Origin: an uncultured beta proteobacterium
GTDB taxonomy: Bacteria > Pseudomonadota > Gammaproteobacteria > Burkholderiales > Burkholderiaceae_C
NCBI GenBank assembly: GCA_903870955.1
Contig: CAIQEX010000281.1
Location: 1 to 7,980 of the forward strand
Length of the DNA stretch: 7,980 nt
Direction: 5' to 3'
The notes under the pieces are model-generated. The model saw only the letters and a program-made list of their open reading frames with translations. It searched no databases and was not told the DNA's origin. A program made the translations under genes and the position numbers. Below are positions 1-6,387 of the stretch, piece after piece. The stretch's first letter is position 1. Every line of letters begins with the position of its first letter.

Positions 1-485
1 AATGCGGATGCATCGCTTGCCATACCCGCTGCGGTTGACGCTGCGCTGGCAATGGACGCCGAGGCGGATGCCAATACTTTTGCGGTTGCGGTTGCGGTTG
101 CGGTTGCTGCACTTACATTGGCCGTGGCTGTAGCTGTGGCCGCGGCTTTAGTTGTAGCGGCAGATGTCGCAGTTGCCACAGCCATTTGTGCCTGTGCAGC
201 GGCGATCTGCGGATTGTGTTGCAGCAACGTTGCCGCGTCCAAGGCGGTGTTTTGAGGCGTGCCACTATCCTGGGCTGCGCTTTGCTTCGCTATAGCGTCT
301 AAAGAGGTCGGGTCTTGCGCCAGGGCGACAGGTGCTGCGGACGGATCATCCACCGCACCCAAAATTGCCATAAATCCGCCACTCTGCGGGTCCGCCTCCA
401 TCGACTTGGATTTATTGCTTTGGCTGTCGGCACGCGCAGTTGCCTTGTGGTTACTGGCGGCAACTGGGGATTTTTCAATCGTCAT
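1..485 (-). CDS. fliK: Flagellar hook-length control protein FliK, N-terminal part (cut by left window edge)
   Basis: Starting at the ATG at 485-483, this frame stays open for 161 codons to the left edge, so the C-terminal part is outside the window. FliK is exported by the flagellar type III apparatus. Its N-terminal half acts as a ruler for hook length, and its C-terminal domain then switches FlhB specificity to filament substrates. The visible part fits an N-terminal FliK region: it begins MTIEKSPVAA, is polar and low in predicted structure, and from about residue 101 to 161 is almost all Ala, Thr and Ser. The identity rests mainly on position directly after fliJ plus this composition, because the conserved C-terminal domain cannot be seen. 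The start codon overlaps the fliJ stop as ATGA, and a GGAAG ribosome site lies 7 nt upstream inside fliJ, so translation is probably coupled. Low-complexity DNA makes this stretch look strange, but the minus-strand frame has no stop. Confidence 0.85.
   Translation of the reverse strand, partial: MTIEKSPVAASNHKATARADSQSNKSKSMEADPQSGGFMAILGAVDDPSAAPVALAQDPTSLDAIAKQSAAQDSGTPQNTALDAATLLQHNPQIAAAQAQMAVATATSAATTKAAATATATANVSAATATATATAKVLASASASIASAASTAAGMASDASA
82..107. repeat. Hexanucleotide tandem repeat GCGGTT inside fliK
   Basis: About 4.3 perfect copies of GCGGTT on the plus strand read as ACCGCA on the coding strand and encode Thr-Ala four times (FliK residues 128-135). A looser run of the same dipeptide, with varied codons, encodes residues 116-122 near positions 120-140. 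The unit is six bases, so gain or loss of a copy would keep the reading frame and change the protein by two residues. Confidence 0.9.
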
Positions 486-949
486 GGGTGTTCTTCCAAA
501 GTCTGCAGGGTGTTGCCCCGCGCATAGCGCATCGCGGCAAATTCGTCGGTAATACGCTGTTCACGCCGCTGTTGCACCCCGTTCAGTGCTAACCGGCGTC
601 CCTTCAGGACTTGCTTGAAGCCCGCCAATCGGTACTCCGCCTGCAACAATTTCTGGTGTGCCAGGCTCAATTGCTGCTCCAGATTTTTGATAACCCCGTG
701 CTGCAGGCTCACGGCGTTTTGCAACCGGTCCATGAACTGGTAGTGGTGCTTGATCAGTTCCACCGAGAGGTTGACCGCATGACCACCGACCCAGCGGGCA
801 TCGGTGTCGTTCGAATAATTTTCAAGTTGCGATAACTGGCCCTGGGCATATTGCAGCGTGCGCTGGGCCTGTGCGTGCTTGCGTGCCTCGGCATCGCGCT
901 GCCGCGTGGCCTGCTCTATCGCCAGTTCCAGGGCTCTGAATTTAGGCAT
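482..949 (-). CDS. fliJ: Flagellar export protein FliJ
   Basis: This is a 155-residue protein, slightly longer than the roughly 147 of the enteric protein, with the highly charged, Gln-rich, helical character of FliJ. It should fold as a two-helix antiparallel coiled coil, broken around residues 45-60 (segment with ENYSND and RWVGGHAVN). The C-terminal arm contains EYRLAGFKQVLKGRR (105-119) and a QQRREQRITDEFAA stretch (126-139) typical of the family. In known systems FliJ is the central stalk of the FliI hexamer, resembles F-type ATPase gamma, contacts the export gate protein FlhA, and escorts chaperones. It follows fliI after 16 bp, with only a weak GAAAG ribosome site, and its stop overlaps the fliK start (ATGA). 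Assignment is from family likeness and operon position. No internal defects are seen. Confidence 0.93.
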   Translation of the reverse strand: MPKFRALELAIEQATRQRDAEARKHAQAQRTLQYAQGQLSQLENYSNDTDARWVGGHAVNLSVELIKHHYQFMDRLQNAVSLQHGVIKNLEQQLSLAHQKLLQAEYRLAGFKQVLKGRRLALNGVQQRREQRITDEFAAMRYARGNTLQTLEEHP

Positions 950-965
950 GGTGCGCTTTCAGCAG

Positions 966-2450
966 CTAGCCCAGTTGGGCGTTGCAAGCCTGGGCCATGT
1001 GGTTCACCACACTGGCCATCGGAGAAGACTCAAACATGTCTTGCTGCAGGAAGCGACTCATGTCTTCGTGCAAGGCAATGGCTTCGTCCAACGCCGGGTC
1101 CGAGCCCTGTGCGTAAGCGCCGATCTGCACCAGATCACGGCCTTTTTCATACTTGGAATACACCGCACGGAAACGCCGCGCCAGTTCGAAATGCTCGCGG
1201 CTCACCACGTTGTGCATCACGCGCGAGGCCGATTGTTCGACGTCAATGGCTGGGTAATGGCCGGACTCGGCCAGGCCGCGCGACAGCACGATGTGACCGT
1301 CCAGAATGGCGCGCGCGGCATCGGCGATCGGGTCCTGCTGGTCGTCACCCTCTGACAGCACGGTATAAAAAGCAGTAATGGAACCCACGCCATTCAACCC
1401 ATTGCCACTGCGCTCCACCAACATCGGCAGCTTGGCAAAGCAGGACGGCGGGTAGCCCTTGGTTGCTGGGGGTTCGCCGATGGCCAGGGCAATTTCACGC
1501 TGGGCCATGGCAAAGCGGGTGAGCGAGTCCATCAGCAAGAGCACATGTTTTCCCTGGTCTCTGAAGTTTTCCGCAATGGCCGTGGCGTAATTCGCACCCT
1601 GCATGCGCAACAGTGGCGGCGCATCCGCCGGTGCCGCTACGACCACGGAACGCGCACGTCCTTCAGCGCCCAGAATGTCTTCGATAAATTCCTTGACCTC
1701 GCGGCCACGCTCACCAATCAACCCAACCACAATGACATCAGCCTGGGTGTAGCGGGCCATCATCCCAAGCAGCACGCTCTTGCCCACGCCCGAACCACTG
1801 AACAGGCCAATGCGCTGACCCCGTCCCACGGTGAGCAATGCATTGATGGCGCGCACGCCGGTATCCAGGCTTTGGCGCACCGGGTCGCGGTCCATAGCGT
1901 TGATGGGTTTGCGCTCCAGGGGCTTGGCGGAGACGTTGGTTATCGGGCCTTTGCGATCCAGCGGGTTACCTTGTGAATCGACCACGCGCCCCAGAAGTCC
2001 GTCGCCCAAAGGCAGTCGCAACATGCCCGTGTCCGAAGCAAAATCCGCCGCTGTTGCGCCGTGCAGACTCGGCACGGGTACATAGTGGGCCGCCGGGGCC
2101 ACGCTGGCGCCGCTGCTAAGGCCGAGCACATCACCGGCCGGCATCAAAAAAGCCCGGTCGTTGGAAAACCCCACCACTTCAGCCAGCACCGGGTCCCGCG
2201 CACGAGACGTCACCACGCACTGCGAACCGACGGGCGCGCGCAGGCCGCTGGCTTCCAGCACGAGACCGGCCAGCCGCGTCAAGGTGCCGCGCATTTCCAA
2301 CGCAGAACCTCGGGCCACGCGGTTTTGTGAGCGCTGAAAAAAATCTGACCATGGTTCGACAATGCGATCCGCGGCCTCGGCGGTATGCACGCCATCCATG
2401 GCCTCGATGGCATCCATATCGGGCGACTGATCAAGCGTCTCAGTGGACAT
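966..2450 (-). CDS. fliI: Flagellum-specific ATPase FliI of the type III export apparatus
   Basis: This 494-residue protein is the hexameric ATPase that couples ATP hydrolysis to substrate unloading at the flagellar export gate. The P-loop GSGVGKS is at 219-225, the catalytic-glutamate motif GERGREV at 246-252 (E247 is 23 residues after the P-loop lysine, the same spacing as in Salmonella FliI), Walker B VLLLMDS at 303-309, and the family motif KGYPPS at 331-336. An N-terminal beta-barrel-like domain spans roughly 50-150, and a helical C-terminal domain follows residue 410. It is somewhat longer than the usual 440-470 residues because about 30 acidic residues precede the WSDFFQRS segment at 34. 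The chosen ATG overlaps the end of fliH by 11 bp, with GGAAAA just upstream. Met12 or Met18 are possible alternative starts. FliI partners with FliH and FliJ encoded on either side. All catalytic residues are present, so it should be active. Confidence 0.98.
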   Translation of the reverse strand: MSTETLDQSPDMDAIEAMDGVHTAEAADRIVEPWSDFFQRSQNRVARGSALEMRGTLTRLAGLVLEASGLRAPVGSQCVVTSRARDPVLAEVVGFSNDRAFLMPAGDVLGLSSGASVAPAAHYVPVPSLHGATAADFASDTGMLRLPLGDGLLGRVVDSQGNPLDRKGPITNVSAKPLERKPINAMDRDPVRQSLDTGVRAINALLTVGRGQRIGLFSGSGVGKSVLLGMMARYTQADVIVVGLIGERGREVKEFIEDILGAEGRARSVVVAAPADAPPLLRMQGANYATAIAENFRDQGKHVLLLMDSLTRFAMAQREIALAIGEPPATKGYPPSCFAKLPMLVERSGNGLNGVGSITAFYTVLSEGDDQQDPIADAARAILDGHIVLSRGLAESGHYPAIDVEQSASRVMHNVVSREHFELARRFRAVYSKYEKGRDLVQIGAYAQGSDPALDEAIALHEDMSRFLQQDMFESSPMASVVNHMAQACNAQLG

Positions 2451-3126
2451 CGTTTTCCAGCTCCCAACTGGATTCCAGGCCGAGGCTGGCCACCGCCTTG
2501 TGCCAACGGCGCTCTACCGTACCGTCAATGACCGTCCCAGCGGCTTCCACCAGGCAGCCGCCCACCGTGACATTCGCGTCGGGCACCAAATTGAGCTGCA
2601 GGTTGGGGAACTCGCGCACCAGATCTTCGGCAAACACATCCAGATCCATCGGATGCATGCGCACTGCGGCCATCTTGCTGTCCACAGTCAGCAGACTCAA
2701 AGCCTCACGCACAACGGGTTGCAGCGCGTTGGGATTGACCGTCAATTCACGCCGCAATACCTGGCGGGCCAGTTCGCAAGCCAGTTCCAACACACCCTTG
2801 GCCATGGCCTGCTCTGAGCGTTGAACCTGTTCTTGCGCCGACCTGAAAAGGTCGAGCATCTGATCTGCCGCCTGCTGGCCTTGCGTATCGATGTATTCCT
2901 GGATCTGTCGCTGACCTTCGAGCGTGGCATGGGCATGGCCCTGGGCATAGCCCTCTTCAAATCCTGTCTGGTGTGCCGCACTATCACGGGCTCGGTCTTC
3001 GGCTTCCGCCTGCGCTTTGACCTTGGCGGCAAATCGCAAGGCGGCCTGATCGACCGGATCAAACTTCCAATTACTGGCGTCGCCGATTTTTTCGGCAGGA
3101 ATAAATGACGAATGTGCGCGGGACAT
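2440..3126 (-). CDS. fliH: Flagellar assembly protein FliH, regulator of the FliI ATPase
   Basis: This 228-residue protein is close to the family's usual 220-240. FliH binds FliI as a dimer, restrains its ATPase activity and links the ATPase ring to the C-ring, much like a peripheral stalk. Visible landmarks are a single N-terminal tryptophan (W20, in SNWKFDP), which may correspond to the docking tryptophans of the enteric protein, then a long charged helix (about 30-55). A GxxxG run follows, with glycines at 55, 59 and 63 (GFEEGYAQG), which is the hallmark helix-packing repeat of FliH. The C-terminal domain (about 105-215) contains [11 protein letters not shown] and the conserved [20 protein letters not shown] element (189-208). 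The start shares one base with the fliG stop (TGATG), and no clear Shine-Dalgarno is seen, so expression probably depends on coupling to fliG. Its end overlaps fliI. Confidence 0.95.
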   Translation of the reverse strand: MSRAHSSFIPAEKIGDASNWKFDPVDQAALRFAAKVKAQAEAEDRARDSAAHQTGFEEGYAQGHAHATLEGQRQIQEYIDTQGQQAADQMLDLFRSAQEQVQRSEQAMAKGVLELACELARQVLRRELTVNPNALQPVVREALSLLTVDSKMAAVRMHPMDLDVFAEDLVREFPNLQLNLVPDANVTVGGCLVEAAGTVIDGTVERRWHKAVASLGLESSWELENDVH

Positions 3127-4127
3127 CAGACCATGGCGTCGTCGCCACCTCCGCCGCCGATAACAATCTGGCCCTCGTCCGCCAAACGGCGCACGGTCTT
3201 GAGAATTTCCTTTTGCTGGGCTTCGACTTCGGACAGGCGCATGGGGCCGCGTGATTCCAGATCTTCCTTGAGGGTGGCCGCCGCGCGGGATGACATGTTG
3301 GCCAGAATTTTGTCCTTAAGCTCGGGCTGCGCACCCTTGAGTGCCACGATGAGGACATCGGTGGACACTTCCTTGAGCACCATCTGGATGGCTTTGTCGT
3401 CCAACTTGATCACGTCGTCGAAGACAAACATCTTGTCCATGATCTTCTGCGCCAGATCCGCATCGTGGCTGCGGATGGATTCGATCACCGTACCCTCAAT
3501 CGCTGTGCCCATCAGGTTGATCATTTCGGCAGCTGTCTTCACACCACCCAAAGAGGCCTTGCGGATCTTGTCACCGCCGGCCAGCACATTGAAGAGCACC
3601 TCATTGAGGTCTTTCAGCGCAGTGGGTTGAATACCTTCCATGGTGGCCACGCGCAGCATGACTTCATTGCGCTGGCGTTCGGCGAGCTGCTTCAACACGT
3701 CAGCCGCCTGGTCAAACTCCAGGTGCACCAGAATGGCGGCGACGATTTGCGGGTGTTCATTGCGCAGCAACTCGGCCACCGAAAGCGGGTCCATCCACTT
3801 CAGGCTTTCAATGCCTGATACGTCACCGCCCTGCAAAATGCGATCGATCAGCAGCGCCGCCTTGTCGTCCCCCAAGGCCAGCTTGAGCACCGAGCGCACA
3901 TAGTCGCCCGAATTGGATACCAGCAGACTTTGGGATGCCGCGACGCCATGGAATTTGTCCACCACCTCATCGACCCGCTCGCGCGTGATCTGGGACGTCT
4001 TGGCAATCGCTTCGCCAAGTTTCTGCACTTCCTTGGGCGACAGATGCTTGAAGACCTCAGACGCTTCGGCCTCGCCCAAAGACATCATCAGAATGGCAGC
4101 GTTTTGAAGTCCGTCGTCGTTTGACAT
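3126..4127 (-). CDS. fliG: Flagellar motor switch (rotor) protein FliG
   Basis: This 333-residue protein is the same size as enteric FliG (331). It forms the upper C-ring, binds the FliF tail through its N-terminal domain, FliM through its middle domain, and the stator MotA through its C-terminal domain. The middle-domain EHPQ motif is at 124-127 and the MFVF hinge motif at 233-236. The torque helix keeps the charged residues at the E. coli positions: K264, R281, E288 (Asp in E. coli), D289 and R297. Torque generation should therefore work by the usual electrostatic stator contact. The C-terminus ends in a run of five glycines followed by DDAMV, a variable tail in this family. A good ribosome site (GGGAG) lies 8 nt before the ATG, in the 17-bp gap after fliF. 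The ORF is intact. Confidence 0.98.
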   Translation of the reverse strand: MSNDDGLQNAAILMMSLGEAEASEVFKHLSPKEVQKLGEAIAKTSQITRERVDEVVDKFHGVAASQSLLVSNSGDYVRSVLKLALGDDKAALLIDRILQGGDVSGIESLKWMDPLSVAELLRNEHPQIVAAILVHLEFDQAADVLKQLAERQRNEVMLRVATMEGIQPTALKDLNEVLFNVLAGGDKIRKASLGGVKTAAEMINLMGTAIEGTVIESIRSHDADLAQKIMDKMFVFDDVIKLDDKAIQMVLKEVSTDVLIVALKGAQPELKDKILANMSSRAAATLKEDLESRGPMRLSEVEAQQKEILKTVRRLADEGQIVIGGGGGDDAMV

Positions 4128-4135
4128 AGTGGTTG

Positions 4136-4140
4136 CTCCC
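4136..4140 (-). promoter_or_regulatory. Ribosome binding site of fliG
   Basis: GGGAG on the minus strand, 8 nt upstream of the fliG ATG, lies in the 17-bp gap between the fliF TAA and fliG. It is one of the clearest Shine-Dalgarno sequences in the operon and supports the chosen fliG start. Confidence 0.7.
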
Positions 4141-4144
4141 GATG

Positions 4145-5830
4145 TTAGGCGGCAGCCTCCCCATTAATCCAGGTCTTCACAATATTGGCCACCGCAGCCG
4201 GATTGTCGCGCGTTAGCTTGCGCGCTTCTTCCATGCGTAATTCTGAAGTACTCGGGGCGATGGGTTCATTGTGTGCATGGGGCGCTTCCAGTTGCGGCCG
4301 CTCGGGCTGTTCGGACTCCAGCGCGTCCAGTTGTGATTCCCTGTGCGCGGTCACGGTATGGGGGCGGCTCTCTGCAAAAGTCTTCAGGGCCGGTTTGACA
4401 AAGCCCATCAATACCAAGGCGGCCAAGGCCAAGGTACCCAGCGGCCAGGCCAGGCTTTGCGCCAGGTCAATCACGACCGGCTGGCGCCATACGGGAACGT
4501 CCACCACTTCGACCTTTTCAGCGGCAAACGGCGCATTCATCAGGTTGACCGAGTCGCCCCGATCCTTGTTAAAGCCCACGGCCTCACGCACCAAGGCCGT
4601 CATTTTCTCGATCTGGGCATCGGTCAGCGGCGTGCTGGTGACCTTGCCCTTGTCATCGGCTTTCACGACGTGGTTGATGACGACGGCTGCGTTGATGCGC
4701 TTGAGCACACCCGAGGCACCTTTAACCACTTGCACCGTCTTGTCCACCTCGTAATTGACGATGGATTCCTTCTTGCTGCTGCCATTGGCACCGGCTTGTC
4801 CAGCCGCAGTGAGCGGTTGAGCCTGGCCGTTAATGGGCGCAGACGAGGGAGCAGGTGGCTGATTGGACGTGGCGCCCGGCACACCGGCAGCGGCTCCCGT
4901 GCCACCGGCCGAGTTAACGCTTTCAACCGTTTGCTGGCTGCGTACGGCGCTGTTTTCGGGCGTCAGGTTGGGCTTGTGCGACTCGGTGGTGGACTCGGTT
5001 TGCGAAAAATCCACCTCGGCGGTGACCTGGGCCTTGACGTTTTGTACGCCGACCAGAGGCTCCAAAATGTCCAGAATTCGGCGGCTGTACATCTGCTCCA
5101 GTTGCTGGGCGTACTGCAGCTGCTCTGCATCCACATTCAGGCCGTTTCCGGTGCCGTCGTTGGGCTTGGACAAAAGCTTGCCCGTGTCATCGAGCACGCT
5201 GACTGCGGCGGCGTCCATCTCCGGCACGCTGGAGGCCACCAAATGCACGATGCCGGCAAGTTGCGTTTTGTCCAGGCTGCGGCCAGGGTTCAAACTGAGC
5301 AACACCGAAGCAGACGGTTTTTGCTGGTCCCGGAAGAAACCATTTTGGTTGGGCAATGCCAGGTGAACGCGGGCATTGGCCACCGAACCGATGGACTGGA
5401 TCGAGCGGGTCAGTTCCCCTTCCAGTCCACGCTGAAAGGTCAGTCGCTCCTGGAACTGGGTCATGCCAAAGCGGTTGGATTCCATCATCTCAAAGCCCGA
5501 CACGGCGCCCTTGGGCAAACCCATCGAAGCCAACTTGAGCCGCGCATCATGCACACGGTCAGCTGGAACCAGAATGGCACCACCGCCATCGGAATACTTA
5601 TAGGGAATATTCATGGTTCCCAGCTGCGCGATGACAGCACCGCCGTCTTTGTCAGCCAGGTTGGAATACAGCACGCGCCATTCGGCCTGGCGCCCCATGA
5701 CCAAACCACCGACCGCAATAGCGATAAACAACACCACGCCCAAAATCAGACGCATGCGCTGGCCCGACTCCATTCCGCCGAAGCGTTGGAGGAGAGTAGG
5801 GTTCACGGAGATCGTGGCGGGTGCTGACAT
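4145..5830 (-). CDS. fliF: Flagellar MS-ring protein FliF
   Basis: This 561-residue protein has the normal FliF size and two membrane spans: about 27-47 (LILGVVLFIAIAVGGLVMG) and about 460-479 (before VKPALKTF). Between them is the periplasmic part with the ring-building motifs: RVLYSNLADKDG (52-63), the SecretinN/YscJ-like stretch FQRGLEGELTRSI (132-144), and NARVHLALP (152-160). A low-complexity Pro/Ala/Gly/Ser insert at about 305-352 fits the poorly conserved loop that forms the beta-collar in solved MS rings. The cytoplasmic tail ends with an EEARKLTRDNPAAVANIVKTW-type helix (534-554) that matches the FliG-binding segment. FliF oligomerises to make the MS ring on which rotor and export gate are built. 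It is first in the operon, starts at an ATG with GGAAG 5 nt upstream, and is divergent from fliE, whose product binds the MS ring and rod. Confidence 0.98.
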   Translation of the reverse strand: MSAPATISVNPTLLQRFGGMESGQRMRLILGVVLFIAIAVGGLVMGRQAEWRVLYSNLADKDGGAVIAQLGTMNIPYKYSDGGGAILVPADRVHDARLKLASMGLPKGAVSGFEMMESNRFGMTQFQERLTFQRGLEGELTRSIQSIGSVANARVHLALPNQNGFFRDQQKPSASVLLSLNPGRSLDKTQLAGIVHLVASSVPEMDAAAVSVLDDTGKLLSKPNDGTGNGLNVDAEQLQYAQQLEQMYSRRILDILEPLVGVQNVKAQVTAEVDFSQTESTTESHKPNLTPENSAVRSQQTVESVNSAGGTGAAAGVPGATSNQPPAPSSAPINGQAQPLTAAGQAGANGSSKKESIVNYEVDKTVQVVKGASGVLKRINAAVVINHVVKADDKGKVTSTPLTDAQIEKMTALVREAVGFNKDRGDSVNLMNAPFAAEKVEVVDVPVWRQPVVIDLAQSLAWPLGTLALAALVLMGFVKPALKTFAESRPHTVTAHRESQLDALESEQPERPQLEAPHAHNEPIAPSTSELRMEEARKLTRDNPAAVANIVKTWINGEAAA

Positions 5831-5835
5831 GTGGA

Positions 5836-5840
5836 CTTCC
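5836..5840 (-). promoter_or_regulatory. Ribosome binding site of fliF
   Basis: GGAAG on the minus strand sits 5 nt upstream of the fliF ATG and supports that start over internal methionines. Confidence 0.55.
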
Positions 5841-5908
5841 AGGTATGCAAGGCGTTGTTCCCCTTGCGATTGGGTCTGATTATTCGACCCACCCTGAAAA
5901 ACATTAGG

Positions 5909-5936
5909 TTGAAAAGGACTACTTTTACCGTCTTAT
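5909..5936 (+). promoter_or_regulatory. Candidate sigma-70-like promoter for fliE
   Basis: TTGAAA (5909-5914, five of six to the -35 consensus) is followed after 16 nt by TCTTAT (5931-5936, four of six to the -10). Transcription would start near 5943, about 60 nt before the fliE ATG. The spacing is acceptable but the -10 is poor, which would suit an activator-dependent promoter. It was found by eye and such matches arise by chance in AT-rich DNA. Confidence 0.3.
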
Positions 5937-6002
5937 TGAAAAAAATGCGCCTGCACCTGCAGCCCTAGTATTAGTCCCAATCAAGTTAACCGAGAAGCTG
6001 CC

Positions 6003-6332
6003 ATGGACCTCAAACTTTCACCCCTGACGATGCCCACTTCGGTGCGCCCCGGCGCGGCGGTGCGTCCAGGTGGAGCTACAGGTGGTACTGGAAGTACTGG
6101 TGGAGTGGGAGGAAGCTTTTCTGGCGCCCTCAAGACGGCACTCAATTCGGTCAGTGCAGCGCAAAACGAAGCCACCCGCCTGCAGCATGAAGTGCAGATG
6201 GAGAACCCCAAGGTCAGCCTGGAAGAAACCATGGTGGCGATTCAGAAGGCGCAAATCGGCTTCACCGCCACATTGCATGTCAGGAACCGGATGGTTCAGG
6301 CCTACACGGACATCATGAACATGCAGGTATAG
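6003..6332 (+). CDS. fliE: Flagellar hook-basal body protein FliE
   Basis: This 109-residue protein is typical in size for FliE (about 104-113). FliE is an early export substrate that joins the MS ring to the proximal rod and helps open the export gate. The C-terminal half carries the family signature: a helix beginning around SGALKTALNSVSAAQNEA (40-57), then NPKVSLEETMVAIQKAQ (68-84) and the end RNRMVQAYTDIMNMQV (94-109). The segment at about 17-40 is unusually rich in Gly and Thr (GGATGGTGSTGGVGGS, 23-38) and looks like a flexible linker between the extreme N-terminus and the rod-type helices. The ATG at 6003 has a weak GAGAAG 5 nt upstream. The gene is transcribed away from fliF and converges on the RCC1-repeat gene. 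Confidence 0.96.
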   Translation: MDLKLSPLTMPTSVRPGAAVRPGGATGGTGSTGGVGGSFSGALKTALNSVSAAQNEATRLQHEVQMENPKVSLEETMVAIQKAQIGFTATLHVRNRMVQAYTDIMNMQV

Positions 6333-6339
6333 CGCAAGG

Positions 6340-6355
6340 GGCCAGGATACTGGCC
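6340..6355. terminator. Perfect hairpin between fliE and the convergent RCC1 gene
   Basis: GGCCAG-GATA-CTGGCC forms a perfect 6-bp GC-rich stem with a four-base loop, 8 nt after the fliE stop. AGC at 6331-6333 and GCT at 6356-6358 could extend the stem past a bulge. The position between convergent genes suits a terminator acting in either direction. Neither strand has a run of T after the stem, so it is not a classic intrinsic terminator. Confidence 0.35.
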
Positions 6356-6367
6356 GCTATAAAGCGT

Positions 6368-6383
6368 GAAGGCTTGAAGGCTT
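6368..6383. repeat. Tandem 8-bp repeat GAAGGCTT x2
   Basis: Two perfect adjacent copies of GAAGGCTT are followed by GAATTC, in the 55-bp spacer just beyond the stop of the RCC1-repeat gene. It is probably a slippage product with no assigned role. Confidence 0.8.
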
Positions 6384-6387
6384 GAAT

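Larger units (their letters stand above)
5831..6002. promoter_or_regulatory. Divergent fliF / fliE control region
   Basis: This 172-bp gap lies between the divergent start codons of fliF and fliE and must hold the promoters for both units. It is more AT-rich than the genes, with an A7 run at 5939-5945 and a TTTTTCAGGG-type stretch on the minus strand. Ribosome sites are visible at each end: GGAAG at 5836-5840 on the minus strand for fliF, and a weak GAGAAG at 5992-5997 for fliE. I looked for sigma-54 (TGGCAC-N5-TTGC) and sigma-28 (TAAA-N15-GCCGATAA) elements on both strands and found no credible match. A FlhDC-type activator site is possible by analogy with class II flagellar promoters, but I cannot mark one reliably. 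Confidence 0.7.

Noticed and set aside
82..107. Tandem repeat as a phase-variation switch or CRISPR-like array
   Set aside because: A six-base unit does not shift the frame, so it cannot switch the gene on and off, and there are no spacers between copies.
52..255. Ala/Val-rich 67-codon plus-strand frame resembling a membrane peptide
   Set aside because: It is the reverse reading of the Thr/Ala repeat of fliK. The hydrophobic look comes from the GCGGTT repeat.
858..1355. 165-codon plus-strand frame opposite fliI and fliJ
   Set aside because: It is antisense to two certain genes, has no ribosome site, and spans their junction as expected of a shadow frame.
4343..5827. 494-codon open frame on the plus strand, antisense to fliF
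   Set aside because: It lies entirely opposite fliF, which has full family motifs. The frame is held open by codon bias of the real gene, and its product is His/Gly/Arg-rich with no domain character.
5851..5867. GG...TTGC resembling a sigma-54 promoter in the fliF/fliE gap
   Set aside because: The spacing between the GG and GC doublets is 15 instead of 12, and the rest of the -24 element does not match.
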